DNA of 64,000 nt from Azophilus sp965247035 (lineage in GTDB: Bacteria; Pseudomonadota; Gammaproteobacteria; Pseudomonadales; Azotimanducaceae). A model generated the notes under the pieces. That model was not told the origin of the DNA, searched no databases, and worked only from the letters and a program-made list of their open reading frames with translations. The stretch is taken from positions 744,001-808,000 of the forward strand of contig CBDFGJ010000003.1 in assembly GCA_965247035.1 (NCBI GenBank), in the 5' to 3' direction. Below are positions 51,807 to 59,825 of the stretch, one piece after another. The position numbers and the translations under genes are program-made. Numbering within the stretch: the stretch's first letter is position 1; the number at the start of each line of letters is the position of its first letter.

Positions 51807-52895
51807 TCAAGCACCTTGGCGCTGTGGAATTTCGCAGAATTGCCCGGTTTCCACCCCAATGCTCACCGCTCGGTTCCGGTGTGGGCCACCGCACCAAGTG
51901 GGCATTACCATGGAGTAGAGGCCATTGCCGCCCGCGGTCAGAATGATGATGTCCTTAGCGCTAGCGAAGCAGTGCCGGCGGGACGCCGTTGCCTGTGCGT
52001 CCCGTCGTCGGGGGGCGAAGCTCGGCGCATACCGGCTCAATTCAGAGACCGGATGGGAGCAGAGATCATGCAGGTGCTCGGCGATTTCCCACCGGCCCAG
52101 GCCAGCGCCGGCCAGCATATCGGCGTGCTCCGGGTTCAGAACCACCACAGCGGCACCGCCGGTTAGCACGGCGTTGTTGGTGGCGATGTTGGCCAGCCCC
52201 GTGGCCAAACCTTCCAGCAGGCGTTGATGGCGTTGGGGATCGTCGCCGTCACCGCTGAACAGCACCGAATGGGGGGCCTCAGCACCAATGACTGTCACCA
52301 CGCTGTCGTCGGGTGCAAAGCCAAGGTCCACATGCAGAGGTGGAAACGGGCTGTTTTCCTCATCCTCAGCCAAGCAATAGGTGAATTTGCCGGGGTGCCC
52401 CAATAGCGCCATGTCCGATTCCCCAGCCCGCCCGCCGCCAATGTTCATCATGGCCAAGCGTAGGGCGCGGCCGATGCTGGCGTTGGCGCGATGGCCGGGG
52501 CCTAGGGCGCCGAAACCGGAAGCAACCGGGCCGTGGTCAAGCCGCGCCGGACCGTTGATGATTATCAGCGGCGCCGTACAGTGCGTGGTCGCTTGCATTT
52601 CCGTCAGGTCAAAACGGGGGTCCAAAATGGCCCGCACGGCGGCGATGACCAAAGGCATGTAGTCCGGCAGACATCCTGCCATGACCGCGGCCACCGCCAC
52701 CTTCACCACCGAGGCGATGCCCTGGGCTGGCCCCATTTCTCCGACCACCAGGTCCCGCTCTAGGCCGCTCGCTAAAACCATGGCCGCCACCCGCTCCTCC
52801 GTGGGAATGACGCAGGGCAAGCCGTCGGTGCATCTAAGTTGATGCAGCAGCTCCAGCGCCGCCGCCTCGCTAGGTGCTGACAGCCAAGGTTTCAA
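51807..52895 (-). CDS. Conserved protein of unknown function, partner of the UGSC gene
   Basis: 362 residues, no signal peptide and no enzyme motif that I recognise. The sequence looks like a slowly evolving soluble protein: TDGLPCVIPTEERVAAMVLA, then VVKVAVAAVMAGCLPDYMPL, MQATTHCTAPLIIINGPARL, FGALGPGHRANASIGRALRL, GHPGKFTYCLAEDEENSPFP and TVTVIGAEAPHSVLFSG. From memory, proteins with this pattern recur next to UGSC-motif genes, but I cannot prove it here. The start overlaps the UGSC stop (ATGA at 52892-52895), so the two are translationally coupled and probably act together. Conserved Cys and His residues make a redox or metal role possible. No function is claimed. Confidence 0.65.
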   Translation of the reverse strand: MKPWLSAPSEAAALELLHQLRCTDGLPCVIPTEERVAAMVLASGLERDLVVGEMGPAQGIASVVKVAVAAVMAGCLPDYMPLVIAAVRAILDPRFDLTEMQATTHCTAPLIIINGPARLDHGPVASGFGALGPGHRANASIGRALRLAMMNIGGGRAGESDMALLGHPGKFTYCLAEDEENSPFPPLHVDLGFAPDDSVVTVIGAEAPHSVLFSGDGDDPQRHQRLLEGLATGLANIATNNAVLTGGAAVVVLNPEHADMLAGAGLGRWEIAEHLHDLCSHPVSELSRYAPSFAPRRRDAQATASRRHCFASAKDIIILTAGGNGLYSMVMPTWCGGPHRNRAVSIGVETGQFCEIPQRQGA

Positions 52896-53431
52896 GATGC
52901 GGGCATCGCCGCCAAGGCGTCGATGATGGCCGGCGCAATGGCTTCGGCCGCTCGTTCAAGATTGGCTTCGCCGGTGCCGGCCACAGGATGGGGCAGGCAC
53001 AGCCGGGGCACATCCGGCATCCCAAGGGAGTTGGCCACAAAGTCTCCTTGGGGCCAGAATTTTTCGGTCACCAAGGCCACTGCCGGAATGCCCGCTTGGG
53101 CGATTGCGATGCCGTCACGCACGGTGCCGGTAGTGCAGCTTCCTCAGTGCCCGTAGGCGGCGACGGCTGCTAGGCAGTTTTCCCGGATCTCCCCGATCAT
53201 CGCCATCGGCGCCGGGGAAGAGGCGTCGCCCTTGTTGAAGGCGCGCACCCGAAGCTGGGGCAGCAGACGCTTCATGGCCGCTGCAACCTTCTCAAGAAAG
53301 CGTTCGGAATCCGGAAAGCCGTTGGCCAGGAAGCCGATGCAGGGATCGTTCATGCGCTTCAAGTCAATAGCCAACCGGTAGGGCGTCAACTCAACGCCCA
53401 CCGGAGCGCGAGGATCGTGAAAGTCAACCAT
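52892..53431 (-). CDS. UGSC-type selenoprotein candidate (in-frame UGA)
   Basis: The frame is interrupted by a single TGA at 53144-53146 and continues open for 84 codons to a true stop at 52892. Around the TGA it reads A-A-Y-G-H-U-G-S-C-T-T-G-T-V-R-D-G, the motif for which the UGSC (seleno)protein family is named; Cys homologues read CGSC. Read through with selenocysteine (residue 96), the product is 179 residues. The N-terminal half has ACIGFLANGFPDSERFLEKV-like sequence (here PCIGFLANGFPDS). The C-terminal half has GIPAVALVTEKFWPQGDFVA and GMPDVPRLCLPHPVAGTGE. U-x-x-C suggests a thioredoxin-like redox pair. The start is ATG 53431; TTG 53452 is an alternative. A Sec pathway (selABCD) would lie outside the window. 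Alternative: a nonsense pseudogene, but codons on both sides look constrained. Confidence 0.75.
53105..53146 (-). promoter_or_regulatory. Possible bacterial SECIS hairpin after the UGA
   Basis: On the minus strand, 20 nt after the UGA, CCGU-GCGUG-ACGG (53112-53124) can form a 4-bp stem with a loop whose first base is G. The loop begins 24 nt after the UGA. Bacterial SECIS elements are known to need a small apical loop with a G near its start about 16-37 nt after the UGA. The stem is short and the fold was judged by eye. Confidence 0.35.
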
Positions 53432-53679
53432 GCTCGTGTCCTGTGCAGTCAATTTCGTATGATGTCAGTGCGTCTCAGTGGGGCCACCAAGCGGTTCGCT
53501 TAGCCAATATACTTCATATCGGTAAGGTGCGCTCGATCGGCCCATCGGCCTAGCCGATGCTGTCCGTCAACCCAAGGTCACCATGCGCCAATGCTTGATC
53601 CAGCGCCCAAACCATCCACTTCCGCCACCGCCCACAACGGTCAAAACAAGCTACGCGCCAAAGATCGGGCCGTCCACGA

Positions 53680-54060
53680 TTGGTATCGGTTTGTGCTGTT
53701 GTTGCCGCCGCACGTGGTTTGCGGCTACTTGAGCTGATTCGGCATCGGCCCCGGCCAAACGGTTTTGGACCCATTCTGCGGCATTTGGCATCTTTGCGGC
53801 CTGCACTGAAGCCGGGGGCGAAGTTGGCTTACGTAGTCGGGGATCAAGCCTCATATTTGCGAGCCATGAGCCGCGCCGGACAGATCCTCGCAGATGTAGC
53901 CCGCTCCCTGAATGACATGGTGACGGGACAAGCCCTGTTTCGAACCCGCTTGGCCACTGTGGCTGGCGAGCAGCTTCGGGCAGAGGTCGTACTGCTTGAA
54001 TGGCTGGGGACTGATTTTTATTTGGAATTTGGGATTGGCCTTGCAGAGCCTGCAAATTTT
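53680..54060 (+). pseudogene. Fragment resembling the C-terminal part of a DNA methyltransferase
   Basis: The frame contains RPALKPGAKLAYVVGDQASY, then AGQILADVARSL, then LFRTRLATVAGEQLRAEVVL, and LEWLGTD. This resembles the C-terminal region of bacterial site-specific DNA methyltransferase-like proteins as I remember them. The catalytic (N/D)PP(Y/W/F) motif and the SAM loop are missing, no ribosome-binding site precedes the TTG that opens the frame, and the sequence upstream (53453-53679) shows no continuation that I recognise. It is likely a truncated remnant. If the memory of the family is wrong, it would be an unassigned short ORF. Confidence 0.4.
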
Positions 54061-54118
54061 CTTGACGTAGCGCCATTCTCCGCTACATCATTCGCCTGAA
54101 TGAACCAGTGAGGCACCT

Positions 54119-54787
54119 ATGGCTCGGTTGAACCTTGCGCAAGATGTAGTCCTGCTGTTGTTGGATGACGAGACTGGCAAGATGGAGGATATCCACGCCA
54201 ACGTCATGGAAATGCTCATGGCTGGGGCGGTGCTGATGGACCTTGGGCTCCTAGGTCGCATCGACTGGGACTTGGAGCGGCTGTTCGTGATCGATCAGTC
54301 CCCCACAGGGGACGCCATGCTGGATTCCACCTTAGAGCAGATCACCAGCGAACCCGAATCCCTTTCCCCCAAAGCTTGGGTGCAGCGCATTGCCGAACAG
54401 GGCATGGAATTGCGTGCCGCCGCCATCGACAGCCTAGTTGAGCGGGGAATCATCCGCATTGAGGACACTAAGTTTCTGTGGGTTTTCGGCGTGCGCCGCT
54501 ACCCGGTCATCGACGACCGCGAAGAGCGCGAAGCCAAGCTGCGGCTAATGGACGTGCTGCTCAGCAACACCATCCCCACCCCTCACGACGTAGCCCTGAT
54601 CTGCTTGGCGGACGCTGCTTCGGTGTTCGAAATCATTCTAAGCGAACGGGAGCTGCGCCAAGCCAGCAAACGCATCGAACAGGTGCGCAAGCTGGATCTC
54701 GTAGGTCAGGCCATGTCCAGCCAAATCCGCAAATTCATCTACGACGTAACCATGGCCATCGCCCACGCTCAACAGCCCCTCTACTAA
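54119..54787 (+). CDS. GPP34 (Golgi phosphoprotein 3-like) family protein
   Basis: 222-residue all-helical protein of the GPP34 family, named after eukaryotic GOLPH3, which binds phosphoinositides. Bacterial members have no firm function. The pattern LAQDVVLLLLDDETGKMED near the N-terminus, then MLMAGAVLMDLGLLGRIDWD, ELRAAAIDSLVERGIIRIED, VFGVRRYPVIDDREEREAKL and the later DVALICLADAASVFE all match. The start is ATG 54119 behind GTGAGGC. It is a single gene with no clear operon partner. The upstream DNA is a decayed methyltransferase-like fragment; a tRNA-Arg gene follows after 165 bp. Confidence 0.85.
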   Translation: MARLNLAQDVVLLLLDDETGKMEDIHANVMEMLMAGAVLMDLGLLGRIDWDLERLFVIDQSPTGDAMLDSTLEQITSEPESLSPKAWVQRIAEQGMELRAAAIDSLVERGIIRIEDTKFLWVFGVRRYPVIDDREEREAKLRLMDVLLSNTIPTPHDVALICLADAASVFEIILSERELRQASKRIEQVRKLDLVGQAMSSQIRKFIYDVTMAIAHAQQPLY

Positions 54788-54952
54788 AACGGCACTACCA
54801 CTCCAAGTTTCCGCACAAAGCCCCGCCACGGCCCCTTTCCGTTCCAGCCAGACATCCCATTCCCCCATCCGGGTTGGTCCAAGCTACAATAACCACCGCT
54901 GTTCGTGATCGGTCGAGTGTCTGTAGCGGCCGCAACGATTTTGCTCACCCTG

Positions 54953-55029
54953 GCGCCCGTAGCTCAGTTGGATAGAGCGTTGGCCTCCGAAGCCAAAGGT
55001 CATAGGTTCGAATCCTATCGGGCGCGCCA
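54953..55029 (+). tRNA. tRNA-Arg (CCG)
   Basis: 77 nt, CCA encoded. The acceptor arm GCGCCCG pairs with CGGGCGC. The anticodon arm is TTGGC-CTCCGAA-GCCAA, giving anticodon CCG. The T arm is ATAGG-TTCGAAT-CCTAT. D-arm bases GCTC and GAGC are normal. Confidence 0.97.
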
Positions 55030-55334
55030 GCTCCGTTAGCAATTTAAACTACAGTACCAAATGCCCAATAACTCATCTGACTACGCTCAACAGCTCTTAA
55101 GAGAGGCAGCTACACCTTGTTGCTGTATGAAGCGGCAACCATGCCCTCGGCCACGGCCCTGTTTGTGGCAAGCGGGATAGCCCGTGAAATCACTGGCAAG
55201 CGGTGGTCACGAACTGTTCGTTTACGATCAATATCTTTCCATCCTCAACGAAGGCACGGAAACGGCTTGAACGGCGCTGCCAGCTGCTGGGCGGCGGCCT
55301 CTTGGCGTTAGGTGGTTTTTTTCTCAAAACGCTC
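55030..55334. other. Gap between tRNA-Arg and nadB
   Basis: About 300 bp without a credible gene. A short frame from about 55117 begins LLYEAATMPSATA, which faintly recalls the end of IS110-type transposases, but it does not continue and could be chance. tRNA 3' ends are common integration points; no repeated tRNA end (attachment-site-like) was found nearby. Confidence 0.3.
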
Positions 55335-56951
55335 TCAAGGTGCTGGGCGCATCAGCTCAAGGCGCTCCATTGAGCCGGGAAACAGAATCGTATCCTTTGC
55401 CTGCTCCAATTTTTCGGGATAGTCTTGGTTGAAATGCAGCCCCCGGCTTTCCCGCCGCAGCAAGGCGGATTGGATGATCAAATCCGCCACGTCGATGAGG
55501 TTGCGCAGTTCGATGAGGTCGTTGCTCACCCGGTAGTGGCTGTAGTATTCATGCACCTCCTGCCTGAGCAGGTCCACCCGGTGCCGCGCCCGCTGCAAGC
55601 GCTTGTTGGTGCGCACGATGCCAACGTAATCCCACATGAAGCGGCGCAGTTCGTCCCAGTTGTGGGCAATCACCACATCCTCATCAGAATCGGTAACTTG
55701 GCTTTCGTCCCAATGGGGCGCTTCGAAGGCGGGGCCGGGGCGATCAAGCTGGGGCCGAATGGAGTCCGCCACCACGTCGGCAAATACTAGGCATTCGAGC
55801 AGCGAGTTGCTGGCCAGCCGATTGGCGCCGTGCAGACCAGTGCAAGTAACCTCGCCGATGGCGTACAGGCCGGGAATGTCGGTGCGGCCCTGTTGGTCCA
55901 CCACCACGCCGCCGCAGGTGTAGTGGGCGGCGGGCACCACGGGAATGGGTTGCTTGCTGAGTTCGAAGCCGAACTCCCGGCAGCGCTGGGCAATGGTGGG
56001 AAAACGCTCTTCAACGAAGCTCCTAGGGCGATGGCTGATGTCGATGTAGACGTTGTCTAGCCCCAGACGCTTCATCTCGTGGTCGATGGCCCGGGCGACA
56101 ATGTCTCGCGGTGCCAATTCCGCCCGCGGGTCGAACGTGGGCATGAACCGGGTGCCGTCATTCAGGATCAGCACGCCGCCTTCCCCGCGAACAGCCTCGG
56201 AAATCAAGAAGGATTTGGCTTGAGGATGATACAGACAGGTTGGATGGAACTGAATGAACTCCATGTTAGCGATGCGACAGCCGGTCCGCCAAGCCATGGC
56301 GATGCCGTCTCCGGTGGAGCCGTCCGGGTTGCTGGTGTACAGGTACGCCTTGCTGGCGCCGCCGGTGGCGAGGATGACGAAGCGGGCTTGGAACACTTCA
56401 ACCCGTCCGCTGGCGCGGTTGAGAACATAGGCCCCGGCGCAGCGGTTGCCTTGACGGCCAAGCTTGCTCAGGTTGATCAGATCGATGGCGACGCGGTCAT
56501 CAAAGAGCTCGATCATGGGGTGATCCAGCGCCCGGCGGGTGAGGGTGGCCACCACTGCGGCACCGGTGGCGTCCGCCACATGCAGGATGCGGCGGTAGGA
56601 ATGTCCGCCCTCCCGGGTGAGGTGGAATTCGTTGCCAACGCTGTCGAACTCCACGCCGCGCTTGCGCAAGTGATTGACGGCTCGGGCCGCCCGGGCCACG
56701 GTGAAGTGAACCACTTCCTCATCGCACAGGCCGGCACCGGCGGCAATGGTGTCCTGCGCATGGGCCTCGATGCTGTCCTCCGGGTCCGTCACCGCCGCCA
56801 CGCCGCCTTGCGCCCATTGGGATGAGCTTGACGCCGTGCTCTCCTTGCACAGCACGGTGACCCGAGCCTGCCCCGCCAAATTCAAGGCAGCCGACAACCC
56901 CGCAGCGCCGCCGCCGATGATGAGAATGTCCGTGGCGAATCTTTGGGTCAT
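55335..56951 (-). CDS. nadB: L-aspartate oxidase
   Basis: FAD enzyme that oxidises L-aspartate to iminoaspartate in NAD synthesis. The 538 residues carry the FAD-binding ILIIGGGAAGLSAALNLAG, SSSQWAQGGVAAVTDPEDS, REGGHSYRRILHVADATG, FVILATGGASKAYLYTSNPD, MEFIQFHPTCLYHP, and HYTCGGVVVDQQGRTDIPGL followed by GLHGANRLASNSLLECLVF. The C-terminal helical domain is present. The length and all boxes are normal. The start is ATG 56951. The gene is monocistronic here and faces the tRNA-Arg gene. nadA and nadC are not in the window. Confidence 0.97.
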   Translation of the reverse strand: MTQRFATDILIIGGGAAGLSAALNLAGQARVTVLCKESTASSSSQWAQGGVAAVTDPEDSIEAHAQDTIAAGAGLCDEEVVHFTVARAARAVNHLRKRGVEFDSVGNEFHLTREGGHSYRRILHVADATGAAVVATLTRRALDHPMIELFDDRVAIDLINLSKLGRQGNRCAGAYVLNRASGRVEVFQARFVILATGGASKAYLYTSNPDGSTGDGIAMAWRTGCRIANMEFIQFHPTCLYHPQAKSFLISEAVRGEGGVLILNDGTRFMPTFDPRAELAPRDIVARAIDHEMKRLGLDNVYIDISHRPRSFVEERFPTIAQRCREFGFELSKQPIPVVPAAHYTCGGVVVDQQGRTDIPGLYAIGEVTCTGLHGANRLASNSLLECLVFADVVADSIRPQLDRPGPAFEAPHWDESQVTDSDEDVVIAHNWDELRRFMWDYVGIVRTNKRLQRARHRVDLLRQEVHEYYSHYRVSNDLIELRNLIDVADLIIQSALLRRESRGLHFNQDYPEKLEQAKDTILFPGSMERLELMRPAP

Positions 56952-57316
56952 TGAGAGTGCCCTTAAACTGCACCAACCGCCAGATCCGGTTGCTATCCAA
57001 GTGCGGGTTCAGGCACAGGGTGTTGGACTAAGCAAACGAGGCGGCTGAACCATGCAGATGCGATCTCTGCGCCTTCAATCCTAACGCAGCTTCACCATTA
57101 ACACAGCCACACGGTGCCTCGCTGCCAATCCCGTTTTGTTCGCACTAAGGTCGGAGCTCGGGTGCCGGTCGGCGCACCGGCTCTATCTTCCGCGCTTGAG
57201 AGCCTAGATCATCAACAACACCCCTTGCGGTTTCGACCGCAGGGCGTGGGGCTTTTTCGGAGGCCCCTGCTGTTTTGCGGCGGGAATCAATGCGCATTTT
57301 CGTCTAGGTCAGTGGG

Positions 57317-57463
57317 TGCAACCTCTACGACGTTGCCTCCACCGCCAACGAGGCCAATGCTCAGCTCGACGACCCTGTCCAGTTCCACAATGAGCAAAGA
57401 CCGCACCAAGCACTCGAATGCCAGACCCCAGTGCAGCACTCCCAACTGCTTGACGCCGCCTGA
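57317..57463 (+). pseudogene. Integrase-type transposase C-terminal fragment
   Basis: A 48-residue frame ending in stop reads YDVASTANEANAQLDDPVQF followed by HNEQRPHQALECQTP, typical of the C-terminus of rve-type (IS3/IS481-like) transposases (Y-N-x-x-R-P-H-Q-A-L). The upstream part, back to nadB, is not recognisable. The hairpin GCGGTTTCGACCGC near 57226 may be a terminator. It differs from the IS481-like family at 16.3, 23.2 and 51.6 kb. It precedes the intron-bearing tRNA by about 75 bp. Confidence 0.55.
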
Positions 57464-57539
57464 ACCTTTGGTTTCATAGATTCTGCGTTGGCGCAATTGG
57501 AGCATATTCGCCTCTGAGGTGGTATAGTCCCATGCAAAA

Positions 57540-57892
57540 GGGCCTATAGCTCAGTTGGTTAGAGCAGTGGACTCATCAATTGGTGCGCTCGGTTCGAAAG
57601 GGCCGGGTGGAACGGGATGAATTCAGGGAAACCGCAGCGGGCTCAGCCGGCGGCAACCCTGAGCCAAGCCGGTGGTACACCGCCGGAAGGTGCAGAGACT
57701 ACCTGGGGGCTGACCCGCCCAAAGCTTGGCCGCAACCAAGGCTGGGGGTTGGTCGAAGCGCCCTTAATGACAGGCATGAGCGTCCCGCACCCTAACGTCA
57801 AGCCGAGGGTGGTGAGATAGTCCGCGCCCATTGGAAACATTGGGAGTTCGTGAATCCATTTGTCCCAGGTTCGAGTCCTGGTGGGCCCACCA
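57540..57892 (+). tRNA. Intron-containing tRNA with CAU anticodon, probably tRNA-Ile2
   Basis: The 5' exon is 57540-57576 and the 3' exon 57853-57892. Together they form a 77-nt tRNA with acceptor GGGCCTA / TGGGCCC, D arm GCTC-GAGC, anticodon arm GTGGA-CTCATAA-TCCAT (anticodon CAU at 57574-57576), T arm CCAGG-TTCGAGT-CCTGG and encoded CCA. The C4-G69 and C5-G68 pairs are features used by TilS to modify C34 to lysidine, favouring isoleucine-AUA over methionine, but this is not certain. The intron sits directly after the anticodon U, as in the known tRNA-Ile(CAU) intron of Azoarcus. Confidence 0.85.
57577..57852 (+). ncRNA. Group I self-splicing intron in the tRNA(CAU) anticodon loop
   Basis: A 276-nt insert that follows the exon-terminal U and ends in G, as group I introns do. 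Conserved core pieces appear in order. The P4-P6 region has GGCAACCCTGAGCCAAGCC (57652-57670). The P7 5' strand is GGTGCAGAGACTAC (57689-57702), and its partner is GAGATAGTCC (57814-57823), with GACTA pairing TAGTC. A P9-like stem has the GAAA tetraloop (CATTGGAAACATTGG, followed by GAGTTCGTG). The order and words match the bacterial subgroup IC3 as found in Azoarcus tRNA-Ile. No homing endonuclease frame is present. P1/P10 pairing was not resolved by eye. Confidence 0.88.
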
Positions 57893-57947
57893 GAATCTGG
57901 CGCGGATGTTGCCCCAAGCTGAACGAAGAAAAAATCGCTGCCGCCCC

Positions 57948-58778
57948 ATGAACTCCGTCAGCCTGTCCATCGGTTTTGTAACCTGGCGCACGCCGGAGTT
58001 GCTGCTGGCTGAATTTCTGGAAAGCTTGGTCAAGGCCATTGAAGCCCTTGCGGAGCGCCTTCCCGTGCAAGTTTCCGTTTGCGCCATCAGCAACGACGCA
58101 CCCAAAAACGCCAGCTTCATTCGGCACTTAATGCAGCGGCAGGCAACGAAGGACAGCCAGGTTCATTGGCGCTGCATTGATGGCCACGGCAACGTCGGCT
58201 ACGGCGCGGCGCAGAATTTGGCCATCAGGTCCACGCGCTCCGACTACCATCTCATCCTGAACCCGGACTTGGTGCTTGATCGGGAGGCGCTGCTTAACGG
58301 CGTGCAATTTCTGCAAACCCATCCGGACGCAGTGATGGCCACACCCCAAGGCTATGACGCCGCCGGACAATACGCCAAGCTCGCCAAACGCGGGCCAACG
58401 GTGCTGGTGCTGCTGCTGCGCGCCCTCTCCATGCAGCCCTCCAACGGCTTCTTCGGACGCAGGCTAGGCACCTACATCTACAGCGACAGGTTGCCGTCCG
58501 CCCAAGCGGAGCCGGTGGAGTTTGCCAGCGGCTGCTTTATGCTCTGCCGCACCTCCGTCCTGCAGGCCGTCGACGGATTCGACGAAGGCTACTTCCTTTA
58601 CTTTGAGGACTTTGACCTTTGCCGACGCATAGCACCCTGTGGCCGCATCTGCGAATTACCGACAGTCAGAATTCGCCACTACGGCGGCCAAACAGCGAAA
58701 CGGGGGTTGGGCCGCATCCCGCTCTTTGTGCGCTCCGGCTGCCGCTTCTTCTCCCGCTACGGTTGGCGCTTGGCTTAA
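57948..58778 (+). CDS. Family 2 glycosyltransferase (rhamnosyltransferase-like)
   Basis: 276-residue GT2-type transferase without membrane helices. The N-terminus has SLSIGFVTWRTPELLLAEFL. The nucleotide-binding region has GHGNVGYGAAQNLAIR and the acidic LILNPDLVLDREAL. A metal/acceptor region has FASGCFMLCRTSVLQAVDGF followed by YFLYFEDFDLCRRI. It resembles WbbL/RfbN-type rhamnosyltransferases, and the downstream dTDP-rhamnose genes support use of dTDP-rhamnose as donor. The start is ATG 57948, 55 bp after the tRNA. The frame is open upstream through the tRNA, which is ignored. It is probably the first gene of the rfb operon. Confidence 0.85.
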   Translation: MNSVSLSIGFVTWRTPELLLAEFLESLVKAIEALAERLPVQVSVCAISNDAPKNASFIRHLMQRQATKDSQVHWRCIDGHGNVGYGAAQNLAIRSTRSDYHLILNPDLVLDREALLNGVQFLQTHPDAVMATPQGYDAAGQYAKLAKRGPTVLVLLLRALSMQPSNGFFGRRLGTYIYSDRLPSAQAEPVEFASGCFMLCRTSVLQAVDGFDEGYFLYFEDFDLCRRIAPCGRICELPTVRIRHYGGQTAKRGLGRIPLFVRSGCRFFSRYGWRLA

Positions 58779-58820
58779 CGCCGCCCGCTCTTTAGCAAAA
58801 CTCTGACAGCGGGAGATACG

Positions 58821-59825
58821 TTGAAAATCATGGTCACTGGGGGTGCCGGCTTCATTGGCTCGGCTCTTGTGCGCCACTTGGTTGGCGTTCGTGGCGATGA
58901 CGTCCTGACTGTGGACAAGCTCACCTACGCCGGCAACAAAGCCAACCTTGCGCCGGTGGCCAAGTGCCGGAACCACCGTTTGGAAGTTGTTGACATCTGC
59001 GATGCGCCTCGGATGCGCGCCCTAGTGTTCGACGTTGCGCCCGATGCGCTGATTCATCTCGCCGCCGAATCCCATGTTGACCGCTCCATTGAGCAGCCAG
59101 CGGCGTTCATTCGCACCAACATTCTCGGCACCCATGTTCTACTGGAAATCGCCAAGGACTATTCGGCCGCCCACCGCCAAGATTTTCGCTTCCTGCATGT
59201 CTCCACCGATGAGGTCTATGGCACCCTCGGACTCCAAGGCGCCTTCACCGAGGCCAGCCCCTATCGTCCCAACTCTCCCTATTCCGCCTCCAAGGCGGCG
59301 GCGGATCACTTAGCCCGCGCATGGTGGGCCACCTTCGGATTGCCGGTCATCGTCACCAACTGCTCCAACAACTATGGTCCTTACCAGTATCCGGAAAAGC
59401 TGATTCCGCTCATCATCCTACGCGCCCTTGGCGGCCAACCCGTGCCCCTGTACGGAGACGGGAAACAGGTTCGAGATTGGCTGCATGTGGACGATCATGT
59501 CAACGGCTTGGTTGCCGTGCTGGAGCGCGGTGCGCCGGGCGTCACCTACAATATCGGTGGCGGGTGCGAGAAGACCAACCTGGAAGTCGCCCAAACCGTA
59601 CTGGCGGCGGTGGCCGAACTGTCCGGGTCCGGGGAGGACGCGGTGCAAGCGTCGTCTCGGATAGAGTTCGTGGCTGACCGGCCCGGCCATGACCGCCGCT
59701 ACGCCTTGGACAGCAGCCGCATTCAGCGGCAGCTCGGCTGGCGGGCGCAGATGGATTTCCACACCGGCATCCGTCAAACGGTCGCTTGGTACTTGGCTCA
59801 TCGCGATTGGTGGAGTGCTAGTTGA
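58821..59825 (+). CDS. rfbB: dTDP-glucose 4,6-dehydratase
   Basis: NAD-dependent SDR enzyme that converts dTDP-glucose to dTDP-4-keto-6-deoxyglucose. The 334 residues have the Rossmann loop GGAGFIGSALVRHL, HLAAESHVDRSIEQP, HVSTDEVYGTLG, the active-site tyrosine and lysine in PYSASKAAADHLARAW, and NNYGPYQYPEKLIPL. The start is TTG 58821 after GCGGGAGATACG, giving MKIMVTGGAGF. ATG 58830 would be too short. The stop overlaps the ATG of rfbC (TGATG). It is part of GT2-rfbB-rfbC-rfbD. rfbA, which makes the substrate, is missing from the window. Confidence 0.96.
   Translation: MKIMVTGGAGFIGSALVRHLVGVRGDDVLTVDKLTYAGNKANLAPVAKCRNHRLEVVDICDAPRMRALVFDVAPDALIHLAAESHVDRSIEQPAAFIRTNILGTHVLLEIAKDYSAAHRQDFRFLHVSTDEVYGTLGLQGAFTEASPYRPNSPYSASKAAADHLARAWWATFGLPVIVTNCSNNYGPYQYPEKLIPLIILRALGGQPVPLYGDGKQVRDWLHVDDHVNGLVAVLERGAPGVTYNIGGGCEKTNLEVAQTVLAAVAELSGSGEDAVQASSRIEFVADRPGHDRRYALDSSRIQRQLGWRAQMDFHTGIRQTVAWYLAHRDWWSAS

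Noticed and set aside
55117..55311. Small protein gene after tRNA-Arg
   Set aside because: Weak IS110-like start, no continuation and no ribosome-binding site.
57580..57820. Two overlapping ORFs of 67-71 codons inside the tRNA(CAU) insert
   Set aside because: They lie entirely in the group I intron core, share no homing-endonuclease motif, and are explained by RNA structure.
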